A DNA stretch of 30,571 nucleotides. Origin: a virus. The stretch covers positions 1 to 30,571 of IMG/VR virus record IMGVR_UViG_3300036770_002962; one strand, 5' to 3'. Below are positions 17,015 to 25,338 of the stretch, piece after piece; position 1 is the stretch's first letter; the number at the start of each line of letters is the position of its first letter. The position numbers and the translations under genes were made by a program. A model generated the notes under the pieces. That model saw only the letters and a program-made list of their open reading frames with translations. It was not told the DNA's origin and made no database searches.

Positions 17015-17161
17015 TCAAACATCGCGTTCATAGACATGGTCGCCGTCGCGTTCCGACACGCGCACTTCATCGCGCGTCAACACCTCTGTGTGAATAGTGG
17101 CTTCCGGCCACATGATCACCAGAGTTTGCTCCTGAAGCGCTGTTGAAAGCGTCGCGCGCAT
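17015..17161 (-). CDS. Small hypothetical protein (48 aa), TAATG-coupled
   Basis: The ATG at 17161 overlaps the TAA of the preceding gene (TAATG) and opens 48 codons beginning MRATLSTALQEQTLVIMWP and ending in an acidic/basic stretch with RVSERDGDHVYERDV. GAGGGC near its stop also serves as the ribosome site for the fiber gene. No motif or membrane span can be claimed. The tight coupling on both sides is the only evidence that it is a gene. Confidence 0.6.
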   Translation of the reverse strand: MRATLSTALQEQTLVIMWPEATIHTEVLTRDEVRVSERDGDHVYERDV

Positions 17162-17412
17162 TAGAACAGCGCCACAATATCGGTTGCGTCCGTATTCGTG
17201 CTGTTAACCCGTCGCGCCTGAATCGGAATGATCTGGCCTGAGGACACGTTCTTGAACGTGATCGCCGTGGTCCCATCAATCGGAACAAGCGCCACATCTC
17301 CCCCAACACCTATGAAAAACGCTCGCGCCGGGCTGGCGAGGTCAACCGTGTCAGAGGGGGTGACGGCTGCGTAATTGTACGCGCTGTTAACTTCCTTATT
17401 GCTCGTGGCCAT
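17161..17412 (-). CDS. Small beta-rich head or tail protein (83 aa)
   Basis: The start is the ATG at 17412, overlapping the TAA of the gp4-like gene; the longer frame to 17454 would overlap that gene. The product begins [20 protein letters not shown]. It is strand-rich with a FKNVSSGQIIPIQARRV stretch, which I associate with small phage head-decoration-like proteins (xFKNVxxGxxLPIxxxRV), and ends DIVALF. That pattern is widespread in phage late regions next to adaptor genes, with no firm function. It probably decorates the head or the fiber base. Confidence 0.75.
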   Translation of the reverse strand: MATSNKEVNSAYNYAAVTPSDTVDLASPARAFFIGVGGDVALVPIDGTTAITFKNVSSGQIIPIQARRVNSTNTDATDIVALF

Positions 17413-18218
17413 TAGTAAAGGCTCCCTCTGCTGAACACTTGGCTCGGCATCCACCGCAGAGCCTCGTCGAATTTCATATTGTCAATGCGCCGGAACTGCG
17501 TGGCAATGCGAGCGCGGCCCGTCTCCGCCATGGATACCAGAACCGCAGACGGCTGAACTCCATATTCCGGCGCCGTCAACACCGCCAGCAACGCCGCAAC
17601 GCCTTCATCGTGGTCGGGCCCAAGCGGCTGCTCGTCAGTGAGCTTTAGGGCGCTGATATCCGTCCAGGTTCGGGTCCACTGAAGGAAAACAAACTGCTGA
17701 GAGACCGTCATTTGAGTTGAACTGACAGTCTGCGAGGGTGTGACCGTGTAAGTCCCCGCCCCACCCGTTCCCGTGCCCAGCGCCGTGATTGTGGTGTTCT
17801 GCGTGACCCCGGTCCCGTTGAAGATCTGGCCCACCGCCAGCGTCCCGCGGCTGACCGCACTCACCGTCATTGTCGTCCCGGTAATGGAAGCCGTGAACAC
17901 GGGAGGAATGCCATTGTTCAGCAACTCAATCCGGGCGCCGTTACGCGGAACCCGGTAGGTCACTCCATTATCGTCCGTCACCGTTGCCGGGAGGCTGACC
18001 ACATACGTTCCCGTATAGCGGTAATCCTCTTCCCCCGTGACCGCCTCAGTCAGAAGCTTGTCCGTCAAGCGTCCTGCAATGCCAACGCCCACCAGACGGG
18101 CCAACATGGACTTCAGAGCTAAAAGCGCATCAGCGGCCTGACTGGCCGTAGGATCGCGCCCGGCAGGGACCGCCTCAATGAGGCGCAAAGCCCGCTTGAT
18201 GATATCGTCCACCGTCAT
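17412..18218 (-). CDS. P22 gp4-like head-tail adaptor with inserted beta domain
   Basis: The ATG at 18218 (ATGA overlap with the glycosyltransferase stop, GAGG eight bases upstream) gives 268 residues; a longer frame to 18248 is less likely. Residues 1-65 are helical ([16 protein letters not shown], then [11 protein letters not shown]) as in gp4-type tail accessory factors. The C-terminal 75 residues are helical too, with the [28 protein letters not shown] segment usual for this family. Between them, at about 98-180, sits a Gly/Thr/Ser-rich beta module ([17 protein letters not shown] and the like) resembling modules found in tail fibers and tube proteins. Known role of the family: a dodecameric ring between portal and tail hub. 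The insert is the odd part. Confidence 0.8.
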   Translation of the reverse strand: MTVDDIIKRALRLIEAVPAGRDPTASQAADALLALKSMLARLVGVGIAGRLTDKLLTEAVTGEEDYRYTGTYVVSLPATVTDDNGVTYRVPRNGARIELLNNGIPPVFTASITGTTMTVSAVSRGTLAVGQIFNGTGVTQNTTITALGTGTGGAGTYTVTPSQTVSSTQMTVSQQFVFLQWTRTWTDISALKLTDEQPLGPDHDEGVAALLAVLTAPEYGVQPSAVLVSMAETGRARIATQFRRIDNMKFDEALRWMPSQVFSRGSLY

Positions 18219-18889
18219 GCCGCCGCCCTCATCCGATTGCGCAGCCAATCCCCAAGCCGTCCGGTAAAGCCCAGATTAGGCGCAGCGATATGGGTGAGGT
18301 TTAACTCTGGAAGGCAGTGAATGTCTATGCCTGCCGAACGGGCCATCTCGCAAAACCAATAGTCCTCCCCCCACATTGTACTGTTTGCAAAGGGCATCTC
18401 AAAGAAGGCGTAGGGTTCCCGCTCCCCGTCCTTGTAAGTCCGGGCCGGAAACGTCTCCATGATATCCTGTAACGCCTTGCGGGATATTGCCAGAAAGCCC
18501 GTCCCCAGCCCTGCAACCGGGATTGCGCCTTCCCTGTCCGCCCATAACGGGGCCTCTCCAGGAAGCCAACGGACAATAAAGTCCCCGCTCTCGTTCTTCA
18601 GCCGGTAAGATCCGCCGATAATATCGTGCGAGCATGTCGCCAGATCGGTCAACGCGCCCGGCTCCCAAGCCATGTCGCTATCGACGAAGACCAGCCTGTC
18701 GGATCGGCTTTTCAGGAAATCATGCGCAAGAATGTTGCGGGCTGAAGGGATGCTTGAGCACCCCTCCAGCCGCGCGACATCCAGAACGTGCCCGTTGGAA
18801 TGAGCAATAAGCTGCTCGCCCAAGAGACTATCCATCGTCGCCGCACATACCCGGCCGTCATAGCAAGGTATGGCGACGGCGATATGCAT
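18215..18889 (-). CDS. Glycosyltransferase (GT-A fold)
   Basis: The ATG at 18889 overlaps the TAA of the preceding gene (TAATG) and gives 224 residues. The product opens [19 protein letters not shown], typical of GT2-like GT-A enzymes. It has the metal-binding motif in [10 protein letters not shown] (Asp-Ser-Asp), the acceptor part [14 protein letters not shown], and WGEDYWFC, the catalytic ED region. Family knowledge: these enzymes transfer a sugar from a nucleotide donor. Sitting between capsid and adaptor genes, it could glycosylate a virion protein or host surface polysaccharide; the sequence does not say which. Full-length, with no signal or membrane anchor. Confidence 0.85.
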   Translation of the reverse strand: MHIAVAIPCYDGRVCAATMDSLLGEQLIAHSNGHVLDVARLEGCSSIPSARNILAHDFLKSRSDRLVFVDSDMAWEPGALTDLATCSHDIIGGSYRLKNESGDFIVRWLPGEAPLWADREGAIPVAGLGTGFLAISRKALQDIMETFPARTYKDGEREPYAFFEMPFANSTMWGEDYWFCEMARSAGIDIHCLPELNLTHIAAPNLGFTGRLGDWLRNRMRAAA

Positions 18890-19101
18890 TAGGCCGAGGC
18901 CACAAAGCCAAGGTTGATCAGCGCGGTGCGCAGAGAGTTCACGCAATCGCGGATTTCAGCCGTGGTTGGGGTCGTCGTCAGAGCCGCAAAGGTTGCGGCC
19001 TGAGCCACCGGCGTCACGCCATAAAAGGCGATCTTGTCGGCGGTCGTCTGACCCATGACGGTACCGTCAGGGTTCTTATCCGAAAGCTGCTTCTTAGCCA
19101 T
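18889..19101 (-). CDS. Small post-capsid protein (70 aa)
   Basis: The 70-residue product begins MAKKQLSDKNPDGTVMGQT and has a DKIAFYGVTPVAQ motif, which I know from small proteins following the coat gene in many podoviruses and siphoviruses (DG..LG.s..dkIgFyG..Pv.Q). The remaining half is one or two helices. AAAGGAG precedes the ATG by about ten bases, 20 bp after the coat stop. The role is not established; a head decoration or tail-tip piece is assumed. Confidence 0.75.
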   Translation of the reverse strand: MAKKQLSDKNPDGTVMGQTTADKIAFYGVTPVAQAATFAALTTTPTTAEIRDCVNSLRTALINLGFVASA

Positions 19102-19121
19102 GATACAAGGCTCCTTTCACG

Positions 19122-20321
19122 TTACGAGGTCGGCGTCAGGGCGGCGATACGAGCGGCAAGCTGCGCACGGATCGTTTTGTACCCATAAAGCACGTCAAGG
19201 CGGCAGGGGAACGCGTCATTGTTGATGTCGTACTGACGAACAACGCGGATGGATATTCCATCGTAAACTTCGCGGGCTGCGAAGTCGACGCCCTTGGGCA
19301 TCACGAGGTCAGCCGTCGCGAACGTGAAGGCATCCTTGTGATAGACCATGGACTGGCCGTAGGTGGACGAAGCCGCACCGACGAAGGTGAGCTGCTTGTT
19401 ATCAGCCGCGCCGTTGGAGACGTTCTGAGACGCACCAGATGCCACGATCGCCGGAGAGATCTTGATCGTGCCGCCGCCGCCTGCGTAAGCCTCAGTTACA
19501 ACGAACTGTTGCAGGATCCCCGTGGAAACCTTCGTTTCCGGGTGGACTGCATAGACGTCCGCAATCGTGAACACGTCGCCCACAACCATCGCGCCGGTGC
19601 CGGTGTCGACGACGAGCGAGGAGCCCGTCTGAGCCGTGGCGGCGTTGGTGAGGTACGTGGTCGCCACGCGAGCGCCGTTCGTGAAGTTGGTCAGGTGGCT
19701 TGTTTCCATGAAATCGAAGCCAGCGGCTCGGCCAACCACGCCGTCGCGATACTGCTTGGAAATCTCAGGCGCTGCGTTGAAGAGCGTCGAGAAAGCCGAG
19801 ACAAGGTTCGCCATGTCGTTATTAGTGAGGAGCGCCGTGCGATCGCCCTCGGGAGCCAAATTCTCCTGAAGCTTGCGCTTGCCGGAGAGGATATTCGCAT
19901 AGGTGACAGCCGCCGAGACGTTGTTCACCGTGTTATAAACGTCCTTGTACATGGTTCCGAGCGCGTCCGCCTCGATCGCTGAGGCCAGAACGGCCATGGC
20001 GGGTTCAAGGATGCGGCGGCTGAAGTCGTCAAGATCAAGCGTCAGCTCGGCGGAGCTGAAGTTCATGTCGACGCCCTTCTGGGTGGCGACGGTCAGGTCA
20101 ATCTTGCTTTCCGTCGTGTCCTGGACGCCAATCACCGCGCCGGTCCTCACCGTGTACTGGTTCGGCAGACGGATGCGGAGCGTGTCGCCGATCTTTGCGC
20201 CGGACTGGGCGAAAGAGCTGTCATAAGCGCGATTGATCGAGCCAATGAACGTCAGTTTCTGGTGGAGGATCCGGAGGGCCTCCCGGGTAATCATATCCGG
20301 GGTCAGAATTGTGTTTGACAT
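19122..20321 (-). CDS. Major capsid protein, P22 coat-like
   Basis: The 399-residue protein begins MSNTILTPDMITREALRIL. It follows the P22-coat order: an N-terminal arm, then IGDTLRIRLP and the ESKIDLTVATQKGVDMNFSS strand of the inserted domain (PF11651-type), then a spine helix with MAVLASAIEADAL. Family knowledge: 415 to 420 copies form the T=7 shell with a scaffold and portal. It lies directly after the scaffold gene, as in P22. The ribosome site (AGG and AGGAA close to ATG) is unremarkable. Confidence 0.9.
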   Translation of the reverse strand: MSNTILTPDMITREALRILHQKLTFIGSINRAYDSSFAQSGAKIGDTLRIRLPNQYTVRTGAVIGVQDTTESKIDLTVATQKGVDMNFSSAELTLDLDDFSRRILEPAMAVLASAIEADALGTMYKDVYNTVNNVSAAVTYANILSGKRKLQENLAPEGDRTALLTNNDMANLVSAFSTLFNAAPEISKQYRDGVVGRAAGFDFMETSHLTNFTNGARVATTYLTNAATAQTGSSLVVDTGTGAMVVGDVFTIADVYAVHPETKVSTGILQQFVVTEAYAGGGGTIKISPAIVASGASQNVSNGAADNKQLTFVGAASSTYGQSMVYHKDAFTFATADLVMPKGVDFAAREVYDGISIRVVRQYDINNDAFPCRLDVLYGYKTIRAQLAARIAALTPTS

Positions 20322-20327
20322 TTCCTG

Positions 20328-21050
20328 TTACCTTTTGACTTGGGATGAACGCCAGCGCATCCACTCGTCCGTCGACATGGTTTCCGGCGTTCGCACGGCG
20401 GCCCTGCCTGAGACGGTCGGCCCTGGCGCCGGGGCTGCGGACAACGGCCTGGCCTTTGGTGCGGTTAACCGCATTTCCAGCTTTGCCACCGCAGCGCCCT
20501 GCATGTGGGGGGGAAGTCCTGCGATCTTGCGCAACTCGCTCACGTTTTCACCAAGATAGTTGGCAAGCGCTAAACTGTTTTCCGATTCCAGAACGATATC
20601 AGCGATTTCCTTAGTAACAGGTAGGGTCGTGTCATTGAAGAAAGCATAGCTTCCTTCAGTCTCCGCCTTCTCCGCCAGCGCATTGCGCTGTTGGATAATG
20701 CGTTCCTGTTCCATCTTCGCACGCAAACGGGCTTCAACCTGCTCAACAATGCGGTCCGGGGTCAGATCGGTTGTGTCCTCACCTGTGTAAACCGGCTGGG
20801 GTGGCGGGGTATATTGAGACCGCATAGCCTGCTCGCGCCAGTAATCGCGCTCACGTTCGGCCTGTCGAGCCTGCCAGGTTAGCTCAGAGAGACGTTTTCC
20901 AACGCCCCTGTTCCGCTTCTCCGGCTGTCCACCTTCATCGGTCGCCTCATCCTGTTGTTCCGCCGCGATAGGTTCGGATTGCTCCGGGGGCGCGCTGGCG
21001 GGCTCGGGAGTTGGCGTGGAAATCGTGCTGTTATCAGTCGTATCGGTCAT
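20328..21050 (-). CDS. Scaffolding protein
   Basis: The 240-residue product is highly charged: an acidic, Pro/Glu-rich N-terminus (1-45), a helical middle (50-160, e.g. SELTWQARQAERERDYWREQ and RLRAKMEQERIIQQRNAL), and a basic C-terminus ending DEWMRWRSSQVKR. That is the composition of P22-type scaffolds, whose basic C-terminal helix-turn-helix binds coat. The position between portal and coat fits. AAAGG is six bases before the ATG. Confidence 0.8.
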   Translation of the reverse strand: MTDTTDNSTISTPTPEPASAPPEQSEPIAAEQQDEATDEGGQPEKRNRGVGKRLSELTWQARQAERERDYWREQAMRSQYTPPPQPVYTGEDTTDLTPDRIVEQVEARLRAKMEQERIIQQRNALAEKAETEGSYAFFNDTTLPVTKEIADIVLESENSLALANYLGENVSELRKIAGLPPHMQGAAVAKLEMRLTAPKARPLSAAPAPGPTVSGRAAVRTPETMSTDEWMRWRSSQVKR

Positions 21051-21074
21051 TGTGCGCCTTTCAAGCGGCCCAGT

Positions 21075-23027
21075 TTAGGCGGGCATCCCTCCCACGGGTG
21101 CGCCTTGCGGCGAGGTTCCGAGGCCTGTGGGGGAAGCTCCCGGAACGGGTAAACCTAATTGCATGAGGCGCTCGGTCATGTCGAACTCAAGCTTGTTAGC
21201 CTCAATCATTGTCTTTCTGGCCTTGGCCTGCTTTTCAGGGTCAGGCGGCGGGGCTTGGCCCTGGCCTTGGAAAAGCTGGCGGATTTCCTGCGAGACCTCA
21301 GCCGCGTCGGGCCAGTCCATCATCTCCGCAATGCGCGGCAGGAGGATAGGCGCCAGCATTGGAGCGGCTTGCATCATCTCAAGCAAGCCTTGCGCCGTCT
21401 CCGAGCGCTGCGAGGTAAAGCTTGGCCCCGTGGCCACGCGCACATCATATTGGCCGCGCTTGAGGTCAATCGGACCAGCGTTGACCGCTACGATGGCGGC
21501 TTCCTGCTTTTTGCCGAGCACCCGGACTTGACGTTCCGTGTCGTAGATCTTCGGGATCAACTGCACCAGGATGCGCCCTGTTTCCTCAACAGCGGCCAAG
21601 AGGTTATCAATGAAGGCAAAGGTGCCAACATCGGCTTCCTTCTGACGCGCCATAATGGCCCGGCCAGACGTTTCATTACTGCGAGCGCCAAGGCTGGCGT
21701 CATATATGCCCGTTGTGGCTTTCAAATCGTCGGATGCAAGGGCCGCTTCCTGCAGCATCGCCCCTTCTATCCGGGCCGGTTCCATGCGCTGAGGCGGACC
21801 ACCTGCTTGCGGGTCAGGTGTATACGTCAGGTAAGGCGGATTGCCTGTGGCCATTTGATGCCACTCTTCCTCCCGGCCCTCGATCTGCCGATCGGTTACG
21901 AGGAACGGGGCTTTAGGCGCAAGCGCCAGCTTCTCAACAGAAGCCGAGCGCCAGTAGTTGATCATGCGCTGACTGTCTTTGGCGTAACGGATGATGGACG
22001 AGCGGACGATGCGTGGCCCGATTTCCACTTCCTCGCCCCAGACGGGTATGATCGGGATCCGGTCGCCTGCCCACTCGTGCGGCCCTGACAGGATTTCAGC
22101 GCCGGTCATGATATACCAGCGCACCTTTTTCTTTGCGACCTTGCGGCGCATTGGCTCGCCGTTCTTATCCACCCGCACGCCTGGCGGCGGCGGTATGTCT
22201 GGAGGCTGTACGCCCTGCATCGCGTCCATCTGGGCGCGTGCAAGCGCTTCCTGATAGGCAGTCGCGAGTTCTGCGTAATCATCCGCATAGATCGTCGAGC
22301 CGTTTTCCAGCGCAATTAATTCGACCGTTTCTTCCGTGACTTCCCAATATTCAGCGACCCGGACCATGTCCAAAGTGATCCAGTCGGCATAATCCACACC
22401 GTCCAGGCCCGCATCGCCATAGAAATCAATCTCAGCCGTGTCCTTGCCATAGAGCGCATGAAACGCTTCTTTTGGAAGTTCGGTGATCACAAAGCAATAT
22501 TTTGCATCCCGCCGCGTGCGCTCAACGGCTGCCGGATCCCAAACAACGCCGAGCGGGTCCGGAATGCTTTCAATGAAGAGGTCCTGATCGAAGGTTTTTT
22601 CCGTGGCGTAATCCGTCTTGATACGCCAATGCCCCATGCCGCAGCTTGAGGAATGCTTCAGCCCTTGAGAGTAAACGCGCCCCGCCTGGCTCATCTGCTC
22701 AATCGAGCGGATCATCCCTTCCATGACCTCAGCGGTCTGCAAGTCGCCCTGCTCGGCAGGCGTGACTTGAATAGCTGGAGGCGCAAGCCGCACCTCGTTA
22801 ACCACCTGGCGGATGAACTGAGGAAGCCGGTTAATCGTCAAGCACGGGCGGCCTGCTTGCTGGCGATCGAGCCTGACCTTTTCCGGCCACTGCTCGCCCG
22901 CCAGGAATTTCAGATCATCGACGGCCGAGTTGCGGTTTTCACGCTCAAAATCAATCGCATCGCCGTATTGCTTGCGGCGCTTAGAAAGCCACTCATAAGC
23001 CTTTGGATCTGACTGGCGACGGGCCAT
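21075..23027 (-). CDS. Portal protein, P22 gp1-like
   Basis: The 650-residue product opens with a helical region (SKRRKQYGDAIDFERENR, then DLKFLAGEQWPEKV) that is the usual start of P22-like portals. It has the PCLTINRLPQFIRQVVNE core strand-helix and a long helical C-terminal end. Family knowledge: twelve copies form the channel for DNA. TerL stops at its start (TAATG overlap, 23027), and the scaffold follows 24 bp later, the canonical terL-portal-scaffold order. No defects are seen. The C-terminal tail is Gly/Pro-rich, shorter than the P22 barrel. Confidence 0.9.
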   Translation of the reverse strand: MARRQSDPKAYEWLSKRRKQYGDAIDFERENRNSAVDDLKFLAGEQWPEKVRLDRQQAGRPCLTINRLPQFIRQVVNEVRLAPPAIQVTPAEQGDLQTAEVMEGMIRSIEQMSQAGRVYSQGLKHSSSCGMGHWRIKTDYATEKTFDQDLFIESIPDPLGVVWDPAAVERTRRDAKYCFVITELPKEAFHALYGKDTAEIDFYGDAGLDGVDYADWITLDMVRVAEYWEVTEETVELIALENGSTIYADDYAELATAYQEALARAQMDAMQGVQPPDIPPPPGVRVDKNGEPMRRKVAKKKVRWYIMTGAEILSGPHEWAGDRIPIIPVWGEEVEIGPRIVRSSIIRYAKDSQRMINYWRSASVEKLALAPKAPFLVTDRQIEGREEEWHQMATGNPPYLTYTPDPQAGGPPQRMEPARIEGAMLQEAALASDDLKATTGIYDASLGARSNETSGRAIMARQKEADVGTFAFIDNLLAAVEETGRILVQLIPKIYDTERQVRVLGKKQEAAIVAVNAGPIDLKRGQYDVRVATGPSFTSQRSETAQGLLEMMQAAPMLAPILLPRIAEMMDWPDAAEVSQEIRQLFQGQGQAPPPDPEKQAKARKTMIEANKLEFDMTERLMQLGLPVPGASPTGLGTSPQGAPVGGMPA

Positions 23028-24307
23028 TAACTAGCCATCCACCCGGCTGCACCGGCGTAAGGGTTGTGTGTCTTCGGTTTAACGACGACGCGCATATCAT
23101 TAACACCAGCAACAAGATAGCGCAAAGCGTCCGCCGCGTGACTTGACCAGTCGTGAAACGCTTTGGGCTCAAACGCCTTCCGCTTCTCCGACCATTGCCG
23201 ATGGTAGTGTTTCAGCGCCTTTATGCCTTGCTTGCACTTTTCTGCGTCAATCCACATTCTGGGCAGGGCTAACCGCACGGCTTGGATGCCATCATCGTCA
23301 TTATGACGCGGAAGGATGCGCCCACGCACGCCGAACTCCTCTAATACTTCAACCCGTGTTTTTCCTACGGTGAAATCACGGGCGCGCATATCATGCGGAA
23401 AGATATGCTCCATGTAAAGATAAGGCTTTTCCTTGAGGACGCGGACATAATGGTCAAGGCCAACGCCTGACGCTTCATAGAAGTCGATGATTTGAATGGC
23501 CGTTCCATTAAGCTGGGCGAACCAAATTGATGTGCTATCCCCAATTCCAATATCCCAAGCAGTAACAACCCCTAAGGCCGGATCCCACGGAACACGGCCT
23601 ATTCGTTTGTCCTTTTCCGCCTGCTGAAGCTCTTTAGCGTAGTAAGCGCCCTCGATCGCGGCGGCGAAAGAGCACTCATATTCCCGCTCGTACTGGTCCG
23701 CCGTCATCTGGCGGCGTGCATCGGCCAGTTCCGCCTCGTCCACTATACCCGTCTCGCTTGCCCTCAAGGTCAGGTGGAACCAGGTGTCATCCAGCTTACT
23801 CGCCTCGTTTATCTCGTAGAAGTCGTTCTCCCCTTTCGGGGTGCCGATAAAGACGGCCCATCCTTTGCGATCGCTGAGCGCCGGACGGATGACCTCGCGC
23901 CAAGCCCGAGGATCAATATCCCCAAACTCATCAAGGACAACCCCGTCAAGATATAGGCCCCTGAGCCTTTCATAATTTTCCGCACCGTAAAGCCTCACCC
24001 TTGCGCCATTGGGGAAATCCACCCGCAATTCCGTTTCATGCCATGACACGCCAGGAATCGGGCTTGAGAAGTGTTTCAGATACTCCCACGCCACGTCTTT
24101 AGCCTGCGCGTAGGTCGGCGCCACATAGGCAAAGCGCGGATCTTTCAGACTACAGGTCAACGCCGCCTTGATCAGCTCGTTAACGCAAGCGACCGTCTTA
24201 CCAGCCCTGCGATGGGCGACGATGCAGGACCAGCGCTTATCCCGCATATGGAACGGGCGGAAGCTTTCCCGGGGAGCGTAAGGGATTACGATCCGGGCCA
24301 TACCCAC
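23027..24307 (-). CDS. terL: Terminase large subunit
   Basis: The 426-residue protein has a Walker A at about 32-38 (HRRAGKT), a Walker B at 123-128 (VVLDEF, catalytic Glu127) and a C-terminal RNase H-like nuclease beginning TAWDIGIGDSTSIWF, with a late Asp in HDWSSHAADALRYL. The start is either GTG 24307 or ATG 24301; AGAGG lies upstream of both. Family knowledge: an ATP-driven packaging motor and a headful nuclease. It overlaps the small terminase candidate by 22 bp. It is on the short side for this group but all motifs are present. Confidence 0.95.
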   Translation of the reverse strand: MGMARIVIPYAPRESFRPFHMRDKRWSCIVAHRRAGKTVACVNELIKAALTCSLKDPRFAYVAPTYAQAKDVAWEYLKHFSSPIPGVSWHETELRVDFPNGARVRLYGAENYERLRGLYLDGVVLDEFGDIDPRAWREVIRPALSDRKGWAVFIGTPKGENDFYEINEASKLDDTWFHLTLRASETGIVDEAELADARRQMTADQYEREYECSFAAAIEGAYYAKELQQAEKDKRIGRVPWDPALGVVTAWDIGIGDSTSIWFAQLNGTAIQIIDFYEASGVGLDHYVRVLKEKPYLYMEHIFPHDMRARDFTVGKTRVEVLEEFGVRGRILPRHNDDDGIQAVRLALPRMWIDAEKCKQGIKALKHYHRQWSEKRKAFEPKAFHDWSSHAADALRYLVAGVNDMRVVVKPKTHNPYAGAAGWMAS

Positions 24308-24573
24308 GTTACCTCTGTCTTGACTGGCGGCCCGTTCAGATCCCCTGCAATGGGCTGCGTGCTCTTGCCGTAGCCTCGATCAAGTAATTCCTTGGCAGCT
24401 GCGATCTGAGCGGCTGGCGTATCAATCCGGTTCTGCATGATCTCAATCAAGGTCGCGATCGCATCCGGCCCATGCTTTTGAGCTAAGGCGCGTATGTCCG
24501 CCGTCGCCTTATTGACCGAGCCTTTCGGCCTTCCGGCCTTCCCATACTTCTGATGTCCCTTCGGCGCACCCAT
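24286..24573 (-). CDS. Small terminase subunit candidate
   Basis: The 95-residue protein starts MGAPKGHQKYGKAGRPKGSV with the basic GRPKGS-x-NK motif near residue 15-21, common at the start of small DNA-binding phage proteins encoded before terL. It continues with a helical region (ATADIRALAQKHGPDAIATL, then AAAKELLDRGYG). It overlaps terL by 22 bp. P22 gp3 is longer (162), so this is a short version or only its DNA-binding part. The start ATG 24573 has GGAAA about six bases upstream, right next to the ATATTG cluster that may be its binding site. Confidence 0.75.
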   Translation of the reverse strand: MGAPKGHQKYGKAGRPKGSVNKATADIRALAQKHGPDAIATLIEIMQNRIDTPAAQIAAAKELLDRGYGKSTQPIAGDLNGPPVKTEVTWVWPGS

Positions 24574-24587
24574 GATTTTCCAAAAAT

Positions 24588-24650
24588 TTAATATTGGACC
24601 AATATACCGCCAATATAGGCCCTATATTGCCCCAATATCCAGCAATATTC
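24588..24650. promoter_or_regulatory. Six CAATAT/ATATTG motifs before the small terminase gene (pac or operator candidate)
   Basis: Within 60 bp the hexamer CAATAT or its complement ATATTG occurs at 24591, 24600, 24611, 24624, 24633 and 24643, spaced 9-13 bp. Two pairs form perfect dyads: ATATTGG-A-CCAATAT (24591-24605) and CAATATAG-GCC-CTATATTG (24611-24629). The region is far more AT-rich than its flanks. It sits between a stop at 24664 and the ATG at 24573. Confidence 0.6.
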
Positions 24651-24663
24651 TAACGCCTTGTTT

Positions 24664-24870
24664 TCATTGGACCAGCGTGGTTGACGGACAAGTCCCTTCA
24701 AAAAGTAGGTATATTCTGCGCCCGTAAACCATATACTCGCATTCCCACATCCAGCGGTAGGTTATTGTCTGCACCATGACGGCCCGACCTGTCCAAACGG
24801 CTTGGACGGGGTAGGCAATGGCGGGGCTTGCAAGGGCAAGCGCCAAGATCAGGGCTATGACCTTACGCAT
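24664..24870 (-). CDS. Small secreted or periplasmic protein (68 aa)
   Basis: The product begins with a typical signal peptide: MRKV, a hydrophobic Ala/Leu/Ile core to residue 15, and an A-I-A signal-peptidase-I site at residues 17-19. The mature part is about 49 residues with two Cys (in MWECEYMVY and EGTCPSTTL) that could form a disulfide. The start overlaps the upstream gene by eight bases. No family is recognised. Small exported phage proteins sometimes act on the host envelope, which is only a guess here. Confidence 0.6.
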   Translation of the reverse strand: MRKVIALILALALASPAIAYPVQAVWTGRAVMVQTITYRWMWECEYMVYGRRIYLLFEGTCPSTTLVQ

Positions 24871-25078
24871 CGGGCGTCACCTTTGGCGGCCTGCCTCTAC
24901 GTTTGGGAGCGGCTGCGGTTTCCAACTGGATAACTTGCGCAGTGACGGCTTGCGGGCTGAACTCGCCGCACCAGTCCCACGCCTGCACGCTCGGCCATAG
25001 AGCGCCCATGGCGGTCGCTACGGGAGGCCAGCGGCGACAAAATCCGCCGGCTGCAAAGCGGCATAGGTTGCAATTCAT
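24863..25078 (-). CDS. Small four-cysteine protein with RGRPPK tail (71 aa)
   Basis: The 71 residues begin MNCNLCRF. Cys3, Cys6, Cys14 and Cys37 sit in a C-x2-C...C-RR-WPP...DWCGEF arrangement. I recall this pattern from many small phage and prophage proteins, probably a four-Cys metal (zinc or iron-sulfur) site. The last part, residues 60-66, is RRGRPPK, an AT-hook-like basic motif. Translation probably couples to the signal-peptide gene, whose ATG lies inside its last codons. The function is unknown. Confidence 0.65.
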   Translation of the reverse strand: MNCNLCRFAAGGFCRRWPPVATAMGALWPSVQAWDWCGEFSPQAVTAQVIQLETAAAPKRRGRPPKVTPDA

Positions 25079-25079
25079 G

Positions 25080-25337
25080 CTAGCAATCCCAGCGCCGCAT
25101 AGAGGCTTTGGCCCGCTCCGCGTTTTTAGCGGTCTTCACGACGCCGCCCATACGAGCGCAGAAGCTAGCTTTCCGTCCCGCGTCTGCTTTGGTCTTCGGA
25201 TTGGGGGCTGGCGCTTTGAGGTTAGACCCGGTTTCCCGGTTATACTTCTCGCGGCCTTTGGCTGTCAGACCAGCGCCCCGGCTGACGGGAAGCTTCTCGC
25301 CGCGTCCAACTGACAGAGATACGGGTTTCTTCGCCAT
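25080..25337 (-). CDS. Small basic DUF6321-like protein (85 aa)
   Basis: The start is the ATG at 25337 rather than the longer frame to 25439, because the product then begins MAKKPVSLSVGRGEKLPVSR. It continues GAGLTAKGREKYNRETGSNLKAP and ends SFCARMGGV...RRWDC. The run of GLTAKGR-x-KYNR-x-TGSNLKAP, FCARM and a C-terminal W-[DN]-C is what I remember as the DUF6321 family of small basic phage proteins of unknown function. It is closely spaced with the next basic gene. Confidence 0.8.
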   Translation of the reverse strand: MAKKPVSLSVGRGEKLPVSRGAGLTAKGREKYNRETGSNLKAPAPNPKTKADAGRKASFCARMGGVVKTAKNAERAKASMRRWDC

Positions 25338-25338
25338 G

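Noticed and set aside
21159-22088. Plus-strand frame of 309 codons
   Set aside because: Antisense of the portal gene, Arg/His/Leu-rich composition typical of shadows.
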